From: Microbispora hainanensis
GTDB lineage: Bacteria > Actinomycetota > Actinomycetes > Streptosporangiales > Streptosporangiaceae
DNA: 64,000 nt
NCBI RefSeq assembly: GCF_036186745.1
Contig: NZ_CP108086.1
Span: 2,666,001-2,730,000, forward strand
Reading direction: 5' to 3'
The translations under genes were made by a program, and so were the position numbers. The stretch's first letter is position 1, and every line of letters begins with the position of its first letter. A model generated the notes under the pieces. It ran no database searches. It was not told the DNA's origin and saw only the letters and a program-made list of their open reading frames with translations. Below, piece after piece: positions 1 to 7,332 of the stretch.

Positions 1-99
1 TATACAACTGAACAGTGCGCACGCCTCGCCGACGAACTCATGCAGGTGATCAATAGCGCGGCCGAGACAGAAGCCGAGACAGAAAGGGAAGAAAGGTGA
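1..99 (+). CDS. C-terminal end of an unknown gene (partial)
   Basis: The window opens inside a reading frame that runs in frame 1 to a TGA at 97-99. The 32 visible residues are hydrophilic and end in an acidic/basic Glu-Thr-Arg-rich tail (AETEAETEREER). No domain can be recognised from so short a piece. The frame has normal actinobacterial codon use, and the next gene starts about 110 bp downstream on the same strand, so the two may share a transcript. The function is unknown. Confidence 0.45.
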   Translation, partial: YTTEQCARLADELMQVINSAAETEAETEREER

Positions 100-211
100 T
101 TTTCCGGATGCACGGTCGCCTTAGCGGGTGCTGATGCGTCAAACTTTCCTGGCATCGAGCAGCGAAACGATCGGGGACGTGATTGCACAGAAAGGATATG
201 GTGGATGATTC

Positions 212-604
212 GTGTCATCACCGTCGCAACCATCAGTGGAATTCCGTCGCGCCCACTTGCTGCATAGCTCCCCGGTGGTAATCCACCACGCACTTGGCGA
301 GAACAGGATCATCGCCTTCGTCGACGAGAGCCAGTTCGCTCCCGAGCTGATCGCCCCCATGGACGAGCTCGGCGCGGCGACGCTGAGGCGGCTTGAGCCC
401 GTCGAGGACGCACGCCCGACGCCGGCGCTGCGCATCCGCATCAGAAGAAGTGGAGATCTCGGCCACGAGCTCGTCGTGGCCGAGTACGCGACAGAGGAAC
501 TCACGGTAGCTGTCGAGAAGACTCTCATCACCGAGGAACTGGCCGCCGTCCTGGGTGAGGCGGGCACCACGGTCACCCGCGCCTTTGTCCGGCGGACGAC
601 GTGA
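212..604 (+). CDS. Hypothetical protein, 130 aa
   Basis: A 130-residue soluble protein with GC-biased third positions. It has no signal peptide and no membrane segment. The composition is mixed, with an N-terminal half rich in His and hydrophobic residues and a C-terminal half of alternating charged and hydrophobic residues that could form a small alpha/beta fold. It follows a partial gene on the same strand. I do not recognise the family. The ATG at 212 is the only good in-frame start, and the gene ends just before a long repeat-rich GC stretch. The opposite-strand frame here is Ser-rich and looks like a shadow. Confidence 0.5.
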   Translation: MSSPSQPSVEFRRAHLLHSSPVVIHHALGENRIIAFVDESQFAPELIAPMDELGAATLRRLEPVEDARPTPALRIRIRRSGDLGHELVVAEYATEELTVAVEKTLITEELAAVLGEAGTTVTRAFVRRTT

Positions 605-1161
605 ATGTCGTTCTGGAACGTGCCAGAACGGCGTGCCGCCCGGCGGCGCGGGGATCGCGGGCGGCGTCAGGAAGGGAGTGCGGCTCTGCGAGCAGGCCGG
701 AGGAGTGAGGGGAGGAGGCGGCGAAAGTCAGGGTTCACGCGGGGAGGGTGGCAGCCGCCGCGCGCAGCCGCGCGTCGCGCCCATGATCAGAATCATGCGG
801 GGGGACGCCTTGTGGGCGGCCGCTCGCGGCGCCCACGGTCGGGGCGCGGGCAGGGGTGCGGCACGGGCGAGTCGTTCGCGGCGTCCACGGTCAGGACTCG
901 TGCAGGCGGGGGGCGCAGTGTGGGCGGCCGCTTGCCGCGCTCACGGTCGGGGCGCGGGCAGGGGTGCGGCACGGGCGAGCCGTTCGCGGCGTCCACGGTC
1001 GGGACTCACTCGGGGGGTGGGTGGCTTGCGTGTGTGGGCCGCTCGTCACGCTCGGGGGCAGGGCTGATGCAGGCGGGGTGCGAGTCCTGTGTGCACGGTC
1101 GCTCGCGGCGTCCACGGTCAGGGGGCATGCGGGGGGTGCGGGCGCTTGTCACGCCAGTGGT
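605..1161. other. GC-rich gene-free stretch with degenerate repeats
   Basis: About 560 bp of extremely G-rich sequence in which several frames stay open on both strands only because stop codons are rare. The predicted peptides are Arg/Gly/Ala-rich with no hydrophobic core, so I do not call a gene. The stretch is dominated by a 108-bp repeat, annotated separately, and by decayed copies of its core motif. It lies between a plus-strand gene end and the 3' end of a minus-strand gene. Confidence 0.6.
811..1026. repeat. 108-bp tandem repeat, two clear units plus decayed copies
   Basis: Unit 1 runs from 811 to 918 and unit 2 begins at 919. Both start TGTGGGCGGCCGCT and share the CACGGTCGGGGCGCGGGCAG block (834 and 942) and the motif CGGCGTCCACGGTC. 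The period of 108 is a multiple of three. The short motif CGCGGCG(T/C)CCACGGTC also recurs at about 824, 876, 984 and 1105, so a third, strongly diverged unit probably extends to about 1125. Confidence 0.75.
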
Positions 1162-1767
1162 TCAGGAGTCGTGCGGGCGGGGGCGATCGGTGGGAGGCCG
1201 GGTGCGCTTTGACGGGTGAGCGGGGCCATGATGCCGGCGGGCTCCCGCCGGCAGGCCCTTCTTGCCCCTCTTCGAGCGGGCGCGGTGCTCGGACGGCGAT
1301 CGCGCGGGCTTCGACGGAGCGGTGCCGGGCTGGACCGTGCCCTCAGGAGCCGTGGCGTTGGGCTGGACTGCGCCGTCAGGAGCCGTGATGTCGGGCTCGA
1401 CTGCGCCGTCAGGACCTGTGGTGCCGGGAGCCGTCGTGGCCACTGTGCCGGCGGGTGGGGGCGGGCCCGGCGCCGGGCCCGAGGCGCCGCTGCTCGCCCA
1501 GACGCCCACCGCGGTCAAGGCCACAGCTCCGGTCAGGATCGCGGCGCGGATCAGCTTCGGCCGCGTGAAGGAGCGATGGCGTCGGGACTTCGCTATCGGG
1601 GAGGGCTCGGGTTCCGGCTCGGATCGGCCATGAGGCCGGCCGCCGAGGTTGTCGCGCCGCCCGGGGACGGACGCGTACGGCGGCTGCTTGGGCTGCGCCG
1701 TGCGGGCGGGGCCGTAGGGGGCTCGCCCGATGCGCCGGGGAGAGCGAGGTCTGTCGTGGCCGTTCAT
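1162..1767 (-). CDS. Membrane-anchored protein with repeated T-A-P-x-G tail
   Basis: A 201-residue protein of unknown function. About 70 N-terminal residues are basic and Pro/Arg-rich (cytoplasmic). One hydrophobic segment follows at roughly residues 74-93 (AILTGAVALTAVGVWA), then an extracellular region of low complexity with four or more imperfect repeats of the type TAPDGAVQPN/TAPEGTVQPG, and finally a very basic tail. I chose ATG at 1767 because GGAG lies five bases upstream; in-frame ATGs further upstream have no ribosome site. The composition suggests a surface-exposed, proline-rich, cell-wall-spanning protein. No enzymatic motif is visible. Confidence 0.6.
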   Translation of the reverse strand: MNGHDRPRSPRRIGRAPYGPARTAQPKQPPYASVPGRRDNLGGRPHGRSEPEPEPSPIAKSRRHRSFTRPKLIRAAILTGAVALTAVGVWASSGASGPAPGPPPPAGTVATTAPGTTGPDGAVEPDITAPDGAVQPNATAPEGTVQPGTAPSKPARSPSEHRARSKRGKKGLPAGARRHHGPAHPSKRTRPPTDRPRPHDS

Positions 1768-1864
1768 CACGCACTCCGGATCGAAGATTGTTCGTGCCAT
1801 CACTGAGGGAGAGGGGATGGCTACGAACGGTATCCGAAGATCTGAGGGTCGCGACCGGCTTTGG

Positions 1865-1906
1865 CCCCAGGTTGTCAGCAAAATCTGCTGACAACCTGGG
1901 GTTTTT
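1865..1906 (+). terminator. Perfect 16-bp stem with T-run and no gene in front of it
   Basis: CCCCAGGTTGTCAGCA (1865-1880) pairs perfectly with 1886-1901 across a 5-nt loop and is followed by TTTTT at 1902-1906, a textbook intrinsic terminator for plus-strand transcription. No plus-strand gene lies upstream within 1.2 kb. On the minus strand the stem is not followed by a T-run. Confidence 0.8.
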
Positions 1907-1910
1907 AAAT

Positions 1911-1980
1911 CCCTCGTCGAGTCCGTGCTCGATCGAGGGTGATGCGTCCGATCCTCAGGCGGGATCTCTGACGAGATCCC
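1911..1980 (-). terminator. Two hairpins downstream of the minus-strand secreted gene
   Basis: GGGATCTC (1961-1968) pairs with GAGATCCC (1973-1980) across a 4-nt loop, 14 bp past the stop of the gene ending at 1994. A second imperfect stem-loop (CCCTCG...CGAGGG, about 1911-1940) follows. Neither has a long T-run, as is common for actinobacterial terminators. Confidence 0.5.
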
Positions 1981-1993
1981 CGATCACCGTGGG

Positions 1994-2380
1994 TCAGCCG
2001 CAGGACGTGGCGGCGACGGTGGCGGCGGCGTCATCGGCGGCCCCGCAGCTGCTGGCGAGACTGTTGTCCACCAGGACCACCGGTGCGGTGACCACCGGCG
2101 CGGTGATTACCGGCGTGGTGACCACGGGAGTGGTCCAGTAGCCGAGCGGGCGGCTCCAGTAGCCGAGGGGACGGTTCCAGTAGCCGTAGGGGCTGCCCCA
2201 GTAGCCACCGTGCCAGGGACGACCCGAGTGGTGACCCCACCCGCCGTTACCCCAGTCGCCGGCGTGTGCGGTTGCGGCCGCCTGCCGCGGGGCCGCCGTC
2301 TCCGCCGAGGCGGCGATCGGCGCCATGACGACGATTCCGGCGGCGCAGGCAGCGCCGGCCAGGAGCAGTCGACGGATCAT
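1994..2380 (-). CDS. Small secreted protein with GYW and VVT repeats
   Basis: A 128-residue exported protein. A Sec signal peptide (residues 1-26, RR then a hydrophobic core, ending AASA) is followed by a Gly/His/Trp-rich region with four imperfect G-Y-W-x-x-P repeats (residues about 58-83), then a run of VVTTPVITAP-type repeats, and a C-terminal domain with two cysteines (SSCGA...ATSCG). The cysteine-containing tail recalls small actinobacterial surface proteins that assemble on aerial hyphae, but I cannot assign a family. The start at 2380 is supported by AGGAGG six bases upstream. The gene stands alone. Confidence 0.75.
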   Translation of the reverse strand: MIRRLLLAGAACAAGIVVMAPIAASAETAAPRQAAATAHAGDWGNGGWGHHSGRPWHGGYWGSPYGYWNRPLGYWSRPLGYWTTPVVTTPVITAPVVTAPVVLVDNSLASSCGAADDAAATVAATSCG

Positions 2381-2824
2381 GCGTAACCTCCTGTATGCGT
2401 GAAGTCACTGGTTGTGACCGCTGTCACGCTACAACTCCTCTGATCACGCACGTGGACGGCGACACTCCAAGCGATGGCAATGTCGCAGGCGGCGCTGCCG
2501 CACCTACAAAGCCGCCGAACCGACACAACTGCCGCACTGATACACCGGGCGCGCTGATACGCCGGGGCGAGGAAGAGGCCATGGAGGGCCTGGAGCCGGC
2601 CAACGCCTACTCCACCGTGCCGCTCGACACCGTGCCGCTCGACGCGCGCCCGACTCCGGCGACGATGACGCGGCGCTGAGATGCCGGGCGCGCTGTTACG
2701 CCGAGCGCGATGATGTGCCGGGCGCCGGCTCGGTCCCCGGCCCGCCTGGGCCGTGAACACCATCGCCGGCGCTCGGTCCTGTGCGAGGGATCTACCTCAA
2801 GGCCGAGAGGCACCGGGCGGGGGG
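2381..2824. other. Intergenic region, no convincing gene
   Basis: About 440 bp between two minus-strand genes. Short frames exist on both strands but lack ribosome sites and give low-complexity peptides. The only structure noticed is a short direct repeat, CACCGTGCCGCTCGA, at about 2618-2645. The part next to 2380 presumably holds the promoter of the secreted-protein gene. Confidence 0.5.
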
Positions 2825-3853
2825 TCACCAGTCGCCGTCCCCGCCCTCGTCGCCTTCGAAGATCTCTTCGATGATCTCGCCTGCCACCAGGCCGCCGACG
2901 ATGCCCGCCGCACCGGCCGCGGCCACCGCGCCCCAGCCGGGGCCGTCGTGGTGCCCGTGGTGACCGCCGTGCCCATAACCGTGCCCATAGCCGTGCCCGA
3001 ACCCCTGGTCAGGCCCGTAGTCGTGCCCATAGCCGTGCCCATAGCCGTGGCCGTGGTACCCGTGGCCGTAGCCGTGCTCGTAGCCGCCGTACTGGGCGAG
3101 CCCGCTCAGCCAGCGATCGATCTCCCCGGGCCAGTCCATGCGCACCGCGTCCTCGTGGCCGACGCGGAAGCGGCCGATGGCATCGCCGGAGTACCGTCCG
3201 GCACGCTTGTCGGCCTCCAGGATCACCTCCAGGCCCGCGGGGTCGGCCACGAAGGTGAGCTCGACCTCCCCCACCACATCGGCGTGCCGCGGGGGCGGGT
3301 AGAACTCGATCTCCTGGTAGAACGGCAGCTCCTGGCGTACGCCGTACAGGCGGCCGGCCTCCAGGTCGGCAGACTTGAAGGCGAAACCGAGCTGGAGGAA
3401 CGCCTCCAGGACGCGCATCTGAGAGGGAAGCGGCTCGACGGAGATCGGGTCGAGGTCGCCCTTGTCGACGGCCTTCGCGATGGCCACCTCGGTGCGTACG
3501 CCGAGCGCCATGCCGGTCAGGTGCTGCCCGTCGATCTCGCTGATCGGGGCCTCCCACGGCACCGGGATCTGGAAGGGGATGCTCCGGTTCTCGCCCTGGC
3601 GCAGGGTGAACGGGCCGGACACCCGGGTGCGGGAGAGCTCGCCGAGCCCCGCGCTCTCGCCGTCGCCGTGCTCGATCTCCACCCCGGCGACCAGGCCGAG
3701 CGTGATGTTCTCGATCTCGGCGTCGAAGTCGCCTCCGGACAGTCTCACCTCACCCGTGAGCACGCCGCCCGGCCGGACTCGCGGGGTGGCCAGTACGGTG
3801 TCCACCGAGGGGGCGCCCGCCCCGAGGGCGCCCAGCATCCGCTTGAAGACCAC
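2825..3853 (-). CDS. spo0M: Spo0M (SpoOM) family sporulation-control protein with HGYG tail
   Basis: A 342-residue protein matching the Spo0M family, an arrestin-like beta-sandwich protein that affects entry into sporulation and cell-envelope behaviour in Bacillus and actinomycetes. The first about 250 residues hold the family fold (MLGALGAGAPSVDTVL near the N-terminus, then GGVLTGEVRL). A His/Gly/Tyr-rich stretch of repeated HGYG units (about residues 260-305) follows, then a hydrophobic, Ala/Gly-rich amphipathic end and an acidic tail (FEGDEGGDGDW). I chose GTG at 3853 because GGGGAGAAACAC sits directly upstream and the family normally begins at this residue; upstream in-frame ATG codons extend into sequence unlike the family. 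The HGYG stretch could bind metal; that is inference. Confidence 0.85.
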   Translation of the reverse strand: MVFKRMLGALGAGAPSVDTVLATPRVRPGGVLTGEVRLSGGDFDAEIENITLGLVAGVEIEHGDGESAGLGELSRTRVSGPFTLRQGENRSIPFQIPVPWEAPISEIDGQHLTGMALGVRTEVAIAKAVDKGDLDPISVEPLPSQMRVLEAFLQLGFAFKSADLEAGRLYGVRQELPFYQEIEFYPPPRHADVVGEVELTFVADPAGLEVILEADKRAGRYSGDAIGRFRVGHEDAVRMDWPGEIDRWLSGLAQYGGYEHGYGHGYHGHGYGHGYGHDYGPDQGFGHGYGHGYGHGGHHGHHDGPGWGAVAAAGAAGIVGGLVAGEIIEEIFEGDEGGDGDW

Positions 3854-4122
3854 GTGTTTCTCCCCTGTCGACGGTCGATGAGGTGTCAGCCGCCCACCTG
3901 AACGATCAAGTGGTGTGGCCGGGTTCCGGCCGGGGGCAGAGATCGTCCTCGGGATGATCGACCCCGGCCCGTACGGAGGCTCCGCGAGCGATCCGGCACG
4001 ACGCTGCCGCGAATTTGCCGCCCGTTTACCCAAACAGGCGGTTCGGATTTGTTCTCCCTTTGGCTCACCGACTTGGCTCACCGACGAACAAGCGACGAAC
4101 GAGAGGGAGGCGGCGAACCGGC

Positions 4123-5157
4123 GTGGAGACCATCGCGGCGGAGACGGAGATGGCGACGGGTCGCGCGTCCCTGAGCAGGGTCGTCATGTCGCTGATCTCC
4201 CTGGCGCTGGCGGCCGGGCTCATCTCGTTCCTCCCTCACCTCACCGGAGTCACCTGGGGGCAGCTCGACGAGCGCCTGGTGCGGGTCGGCTGGGGCGCGA
4301 TGGCGGTGCTCACGGGGGTGTGGCTGGCCGGGCTGTGGGCGTACTCGAACGTCGTGAGCGAGTCGCTGCCCGGGTTGAGCAGGCGCCGGGCGCTGCTGGT
4401 CAACTGCGTCGGCAGCGGCGCCAGCAATGTGCTGCCGTTCGGCGGGGCCGTGGGCGTGGCCATGACCGTCGCCATGATGACCAGGTGGGGCTTCGGACGG
4501 CGGCCGGTGGCGGCCTCCGCGGTAGTGACCGGGGTGTGGAACCTGCTGTCCCGCTTCCTGCTCCCCGCCGTGGGGCTCGTCTGCCTGCTCGGCGCGGGAT
4601 ACATGCCGGACCGTCAACTGGCGGCGGCCGCCGGGGTCGGCGGCGTGCTGCTCATCGGCGTGGTCGTCGCCATGTCGGCCGCACTCCGCCGGGAGGCGGT
4701 GGCCGACCTGCTGGGGCGGGGCCTGGACCGGCTGGTCCGATTCCTTCGGCTCAGGCGTGAGCCGTGCGTCCGCGACTTCCTGCTCGACCTGCGTCACTCC
4801 ACCATCGAGATCACTCGTACGCGCTGGCCCCGGCTCACGCTCGGCATGGTCGGCTACATGGCGCTGCAGTGCGTTCTGTTCGTCGGGTGTCTGCACGTGA
4901 CCGGCGCCGAGGTCGCCGTCCCCGAGGCGGTCGCGGCGTTCGCGATCAACCGGGTGCTGACCACCGCGGTCATCACGCCCGGCGGGTCGGGGATCAGTGA
5001 GTCGGCGACCGCGCTCGCGTTGATCGGCTTCGGCGTCGCACCGGGGGCGGCCGCGGCGGCGGTGCTGCTGTTCTGGTTCTTCGCCCATCTGATCGAGATC
5101 CCCGTCGGCTGGTTCGCCTGGGGCATCTGGTCGCTGACCACGCGCCCACGGTCGTGA
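4123..5157 (+). CDS. Lysylphosphatidylglycerol synthase-like TM protein (UPF0104/YbhN type)
   Basis: A polytopic membrane protein of about 344 residues. At least seven hydrophobic segments are visible, with the family signature region FGGAVGVAMTVAMMTRWG in the middle and TPGGSGISESATALALIGFG near the C-terminus. This matches the flippase-like domain found in MprF N-termini and in stand-alone UPF0104/AglD-type proteins, thought to move lipid-linked molecules across the membrane. The soluble synthase domain of MprF is absent, so it is not a full lysyl-PG synthase. GTG 4123 follows GAGGGAGG at 12 nt spacing; ATG 4150, preceded by GGAG at 6 nt, is an equally good start. It is divergent from spo0M and ends directly at a 13-bp repeat array. 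Confidence 0.8.
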   Translation: METIAAETEMATGRASLSRVVMSLISLALAAGLISFLPHLTGVTWGQLDERLVRVGWGAMAVLTGVWLAGLWAYSNVVSESLPGLSRRRALLVNCVGSGASNVLPFGGAVGVAMTVAMMTRWGFGRRPVAASAVVTGVWNLLSRFLLPAVGLVCLLGAGYMPDRQLAAAAGVGGVLLIGVVVAMSAALRREAVADLLGRGLDRLVRFLRLRREPCVRDFLLDLRHSTIEITRTRWPRLTLGMVGYMALQCVLFVGCLHVTGAEVAVPEAVAAFAINRVLTTAVITPGGSGISESATALALIGFGVAPGAAAAAVLLFWFFAHLIEIPVGWFAWGIWSLTTRPRS

Positions 5158-5160
5158 GCG

Positions 5161-5238
5161 CGGCACCTCACCCCGGCACCTCACCGCGGCACCTCACCCC
5201 GGCACCTCACCGCGGCACCTCACCCCGGCACCTCACCG
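5161..5238. repeat. Six tandem 13-bp repeats (three 26-bp units)
   Basis: CGGCACCTCACC(C/G) is repeated six times without error, alternating C and G at the last base, so the true unit may be 26 bp repeated three times. The array begins three bases after the stop at 5157 and ends 35 bp before the stop of the convergent gene, so it fills the space between two converging genes. Confidence 0.9.
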
Positions 5239-5273
5239 CAGTGCGGCCGGCGACGGGAAAACCTCAGCAAGCG

Positions 5274-6158
5274 TCAGATGGCGCCGGAGAACGTGTCACA
5301 TCGGGCGGGGGAGCCCGTCTCGTATCCCGTGGTGAACCACTTCACCCGCTGCTGGGAGCTACCGTGTGTCCACCCCTCGGGGTCCACCCTGCCGCGGGTG
5401 CGCTGCTGGATCCTGTCGTCGCCGACGGCCGCCGCGGCGTCCAGCGCCTCCTTGATGTCCGCCGCGGTGAACGGGCTCGCGTAGAACCCCGTGTCGACCG
5501 CGTTCTTCGCCCACACTCCCGCGTAGCAGTCGGCCTGAAGCTCCAGCCGTACGGAGGCGCTGCCGGCGCCCTGGCTGCCGCCGCCGACCCGCCGGGTGGT
5601 GCCGAGGAGGTTCTGCACGTGGTGGCCGTACTCGTGCCCGATCACGTACGCCTGCGCGAACGGCCCGCCCTTGGCGCCGAACTGGCTCTCCAGCTCCGCG
5701 AAGAAGCCGAGGTCGAGATAGACCTTGCTGTCGGCCGGGCAGTAGAAGGGGCCGACGGCCGAGCTCGCCTGGCCGCAACCGGTGCTCACGGCGTTGGTGA
5801 ACAGCACGGTGCGCGCGATGCGGTACGGCTCCTTGCCCCGCTCGGCGAAGGCGTCGCGCCAGTATGCCTGGACGCTGTTGACCACACCCACCACGCGGCA
5901 CTTCTCCGACTGGTCCGCGTCGCTGCCCTTCTTGCACTGGGCGCTCAGGTCCGAGGCCGGGCGCGCGCCCGTGGACCCGCCTGACGAGGAGCCTCCACCG
6001 CTGAGAAGATCGGCCGGGTTGACGCCCAGGAGCAGGGCGACGACCAGGGCGACGACACCGATGGCGCCGCCGCCGATCGCGAGCCCGCCGCCCGGGAACC
6101 CGCCGCCGCCCTCCTCCACCTGAGACGCGTCGAGGTCGACGTCATCGCGGAAGTCCAT
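5274..6158 (-). CDS. Neutral zinc metallopeptidase, YpfJ/KPN_02809 family
   Basis: A 294-residue membrane-anchored protease. The N-terminal 25 residues are acidic and Gly-rich (cytoplasmic), one membrane segment spans about 30-46 (AIGVVALVVALLLGV), a Gly/Ser linker follows, and the rest is the extracellular neutral zinc metallopeptidase domain. The catalytic zinc-binding motif HEYGHH is at residues 175-180, with a downstream glutamate in ELQADCYAGVW as the probable third ligand, both diagnostic for this family. Paired cysteines (C75/C87, C128/C140) could form disulfides. Substrates of the family are unknown. It shares a 71-bp divergent promoter region with the methyltransferase gene at 6230. 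Confidence 0.85.
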   Translation of the reverse strand: MDFRDDVDLDASQVEEGGGGFPGGGLAIGGGAIGVVALVVALLLGVNPADLLSGGGSSSGGSTGARPASDLSAQCKKGSDADQSEKCRVVGVVNSVQAYWRDAFAERGKEPYRIARTVLFTNAVSTGCGQASSAVGPFYCPADSKVYLDLGFFAELESQFGAKGGPFAQAYVIGHEYGHHVQNLLGTTRRVGGGSQGAGSASVRLELQADCYAGVWAKNAVDTGFYASPFTAADIKEALDAAAAVGDDRIQQRTRGRVDPEGWTHGSSQQRVKWFTTGYETGSPARCDTFSGAI

Positions 6159-6229
6159 AAGCCCGCCTTCCTGCCCTGGAACCTGCCACCCCCTATGATC
6201 CCCGACGGCCGCATTCCAGAGGAGCCGAG

Positions 6230-6829
6230 ATGATGAACGAACGATCCCTCCGCGAGACCCGGGAGTTCTTCGCCGCGAAGGCGGCCACCTGGGAGGAGAA
6301 GTATCCCGACGACGGCCCGGTCTTCGCCGCCGCGATCGCCGAGATGGCCCTGCCGTCCGGGGGCCTGGTCCTCGACGCCGGATGCGGCACCGGCCGCGCG
6401 TTCCCCCTGCTGCGCGACGCCGTCGGGCCCGCCGGGCGGGTGGTGGGCATGGACGTCACCCCGGAGATGATCCGGTCGGCCCGCGACCGGGGACGTGCCG
6501 AGTTCGGACTGCTGCTGATCGCCGACGTCGAACGGCTCCCGCTCGGTGACGGTGTGGCCGACGGCGTGCTGGCCTCCGGGCTGATCTCCCACGTTCCGCG
6601 GCCGGCGGCCGTGCTGGCCGAGCTGGCCCGGGTGACCCGCCCCGGCGGGCGGCTGGCGCTGTTCCACCCCGTGGGCCGTGCGGTGCTCGCGGCCCGGCGT
6701 GGCCGCACCCTGACCCCCGACGACATCCGGGCCGAGCACAACATCCGTCCCCTGCTGGAGGCCGCCGGCTGGACGCTGCTCGACTACCACGACACCGACG
6801 AGCGGTATCTGGCACTGGCTCGCAGATGA
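6230..6829 (+). CDS. Class I SAM-dependent methyltransferase
   Basis: A 199-residue soluble protein with a Rossmann-fold methyltransferase of the Methyltransf_11 type. Motif I is LDAGCGTGRAF at about residues 48-58, an acidic residue ends strand 2 (GMDVTPEMI), motif II is IADVERLPLGDG, and the post-motif region RVTRPGGRLALF is typical. The substrate cannot be read from the sequence. GCCGAGATG places a weak ribosome site at the start, and a second ATG follows immediately. The molybdate operon begins about 80 bp downstream on the same strand, but functional linkage is uncertain. Confidence 0.8.
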   Translation: MMNERSLRETREFFAAKAATWEEKYPDDGPVFAAAIAEMALPSGGLVLDAGCGTGRAFPLLRDAVGPAGRVVGMDVTPEMIRSARDRGRAEFGLLLIADVERLPLGDGVADGVLASGLISHVPRPAAVLAELARVTRPGGRLALFHPVGRAVLAARRGRTLTPDDIRAEHNIRPLLEAAGWTLLDYHDTDERYLALARR

Positions 6830-6910
6830 GATACGAAGAAAGGAATCGGTAATGTTTCTGCAAGGGGCTGAGTGTCGAATACCCCGCAATTGCGGCGTAA
6901 GGTGGTGCCC

Positions 6911-7321
6911 GTGACGACGTTCCGGATCAGCGAGGCGGCCGCGGTGCTCGGCGTCAGCGCCGACACCGTGCGGCGTCTCGTCGACGGGGGCCGGCTCGCC
7001 GCGCACCGCGACGAGAACGGCCATCGCCTGATCGCCGGCACCGATCTCGCCGCGTACGCGCGGGCGCAGACCGAGGCGGACGAGCGCACCGGCATCTCAT
7101 CGGCGCGCAACCGCTTGCGCGGGATCGTGACCGAGGTGATCAGGGACGCGGTGATGGCCCAGGTGGAGATCGCCGCCGGGCCGTTCCGCGTGGTCTCGCT
7201 GATGAGCCGCCAGGCGGCCGACGAGCTCGGCCTTGAGCCGGGGGTGATGGCGGTGGCCGTCGTCAAGTCCACCAACGTCGTCGTCGAGATCCCCGGCCAC
7301 GCGCGCGTCGCGAGTCAGTAG
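6911..7321 (+). CDS. Excisionase-type HTH plus Mop/TOBE molybdate-binding regulator
   Basis: A 136-residue protein with a MerR/excisionase-type helix-turn-helix at residues 1-50 (TTFRISEAAAVLGVSADTVRR) and a molybdopterin-binding Mop (TOBE) domain at about 67-135 (SARNRLRGIVTEVIRDAVM... EPGVMAVAVVKSTNV). This architecture is a molybdate-responsive DNA-binding protein in actinobacteria. It lies just upstream of modA on the same strand, so it probably senses molybdate and controls the transporter. I chose GTG 6911 because the family begins with the HTH strand and AAGGTGG lies close upstream; GTG 6872 with AAGGGG upstream is an alternative that adds 13 residues. Confidence 0.8.
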   Translation: MTTFRISEAAAVLGVSADTVRRLVDGGRLAAHRDENGHRLIAGTDLAAYARAQTEADERTGISSARNRLRGIVTEVIRDAVMAQVEIAAGPFRVVSLMSRQAADELGLEPGVMAVAVVKSTNVVVEIPGHARVASQ

Positions 7322-7332
7322 AAGGAGCTGTG

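Noticed and set aside
605-1220. Overlapping long open frames on both strands (possible Arg-rich proteins)
   Set aside because: They stay open only because of very high GC content and the 108-bp repeat; the products lack hydrophobic cores and no start has a convincing ribosome site.
2753-3901. A 382-codon open frame on the plus strand
   Set aside because: It is the antisense of the Spo0M gene; the peptide is a Val/Ala/Pro/Arg-rich mirror of the HGYG repeats, has no ribosome site, and the minus-strand frame has clear family features.
5161-5238. Short regular repeats as a possible CRISPR array
   Set aside because: The 13-bp units are directly adjacent without spacers, and no cas genes are near.
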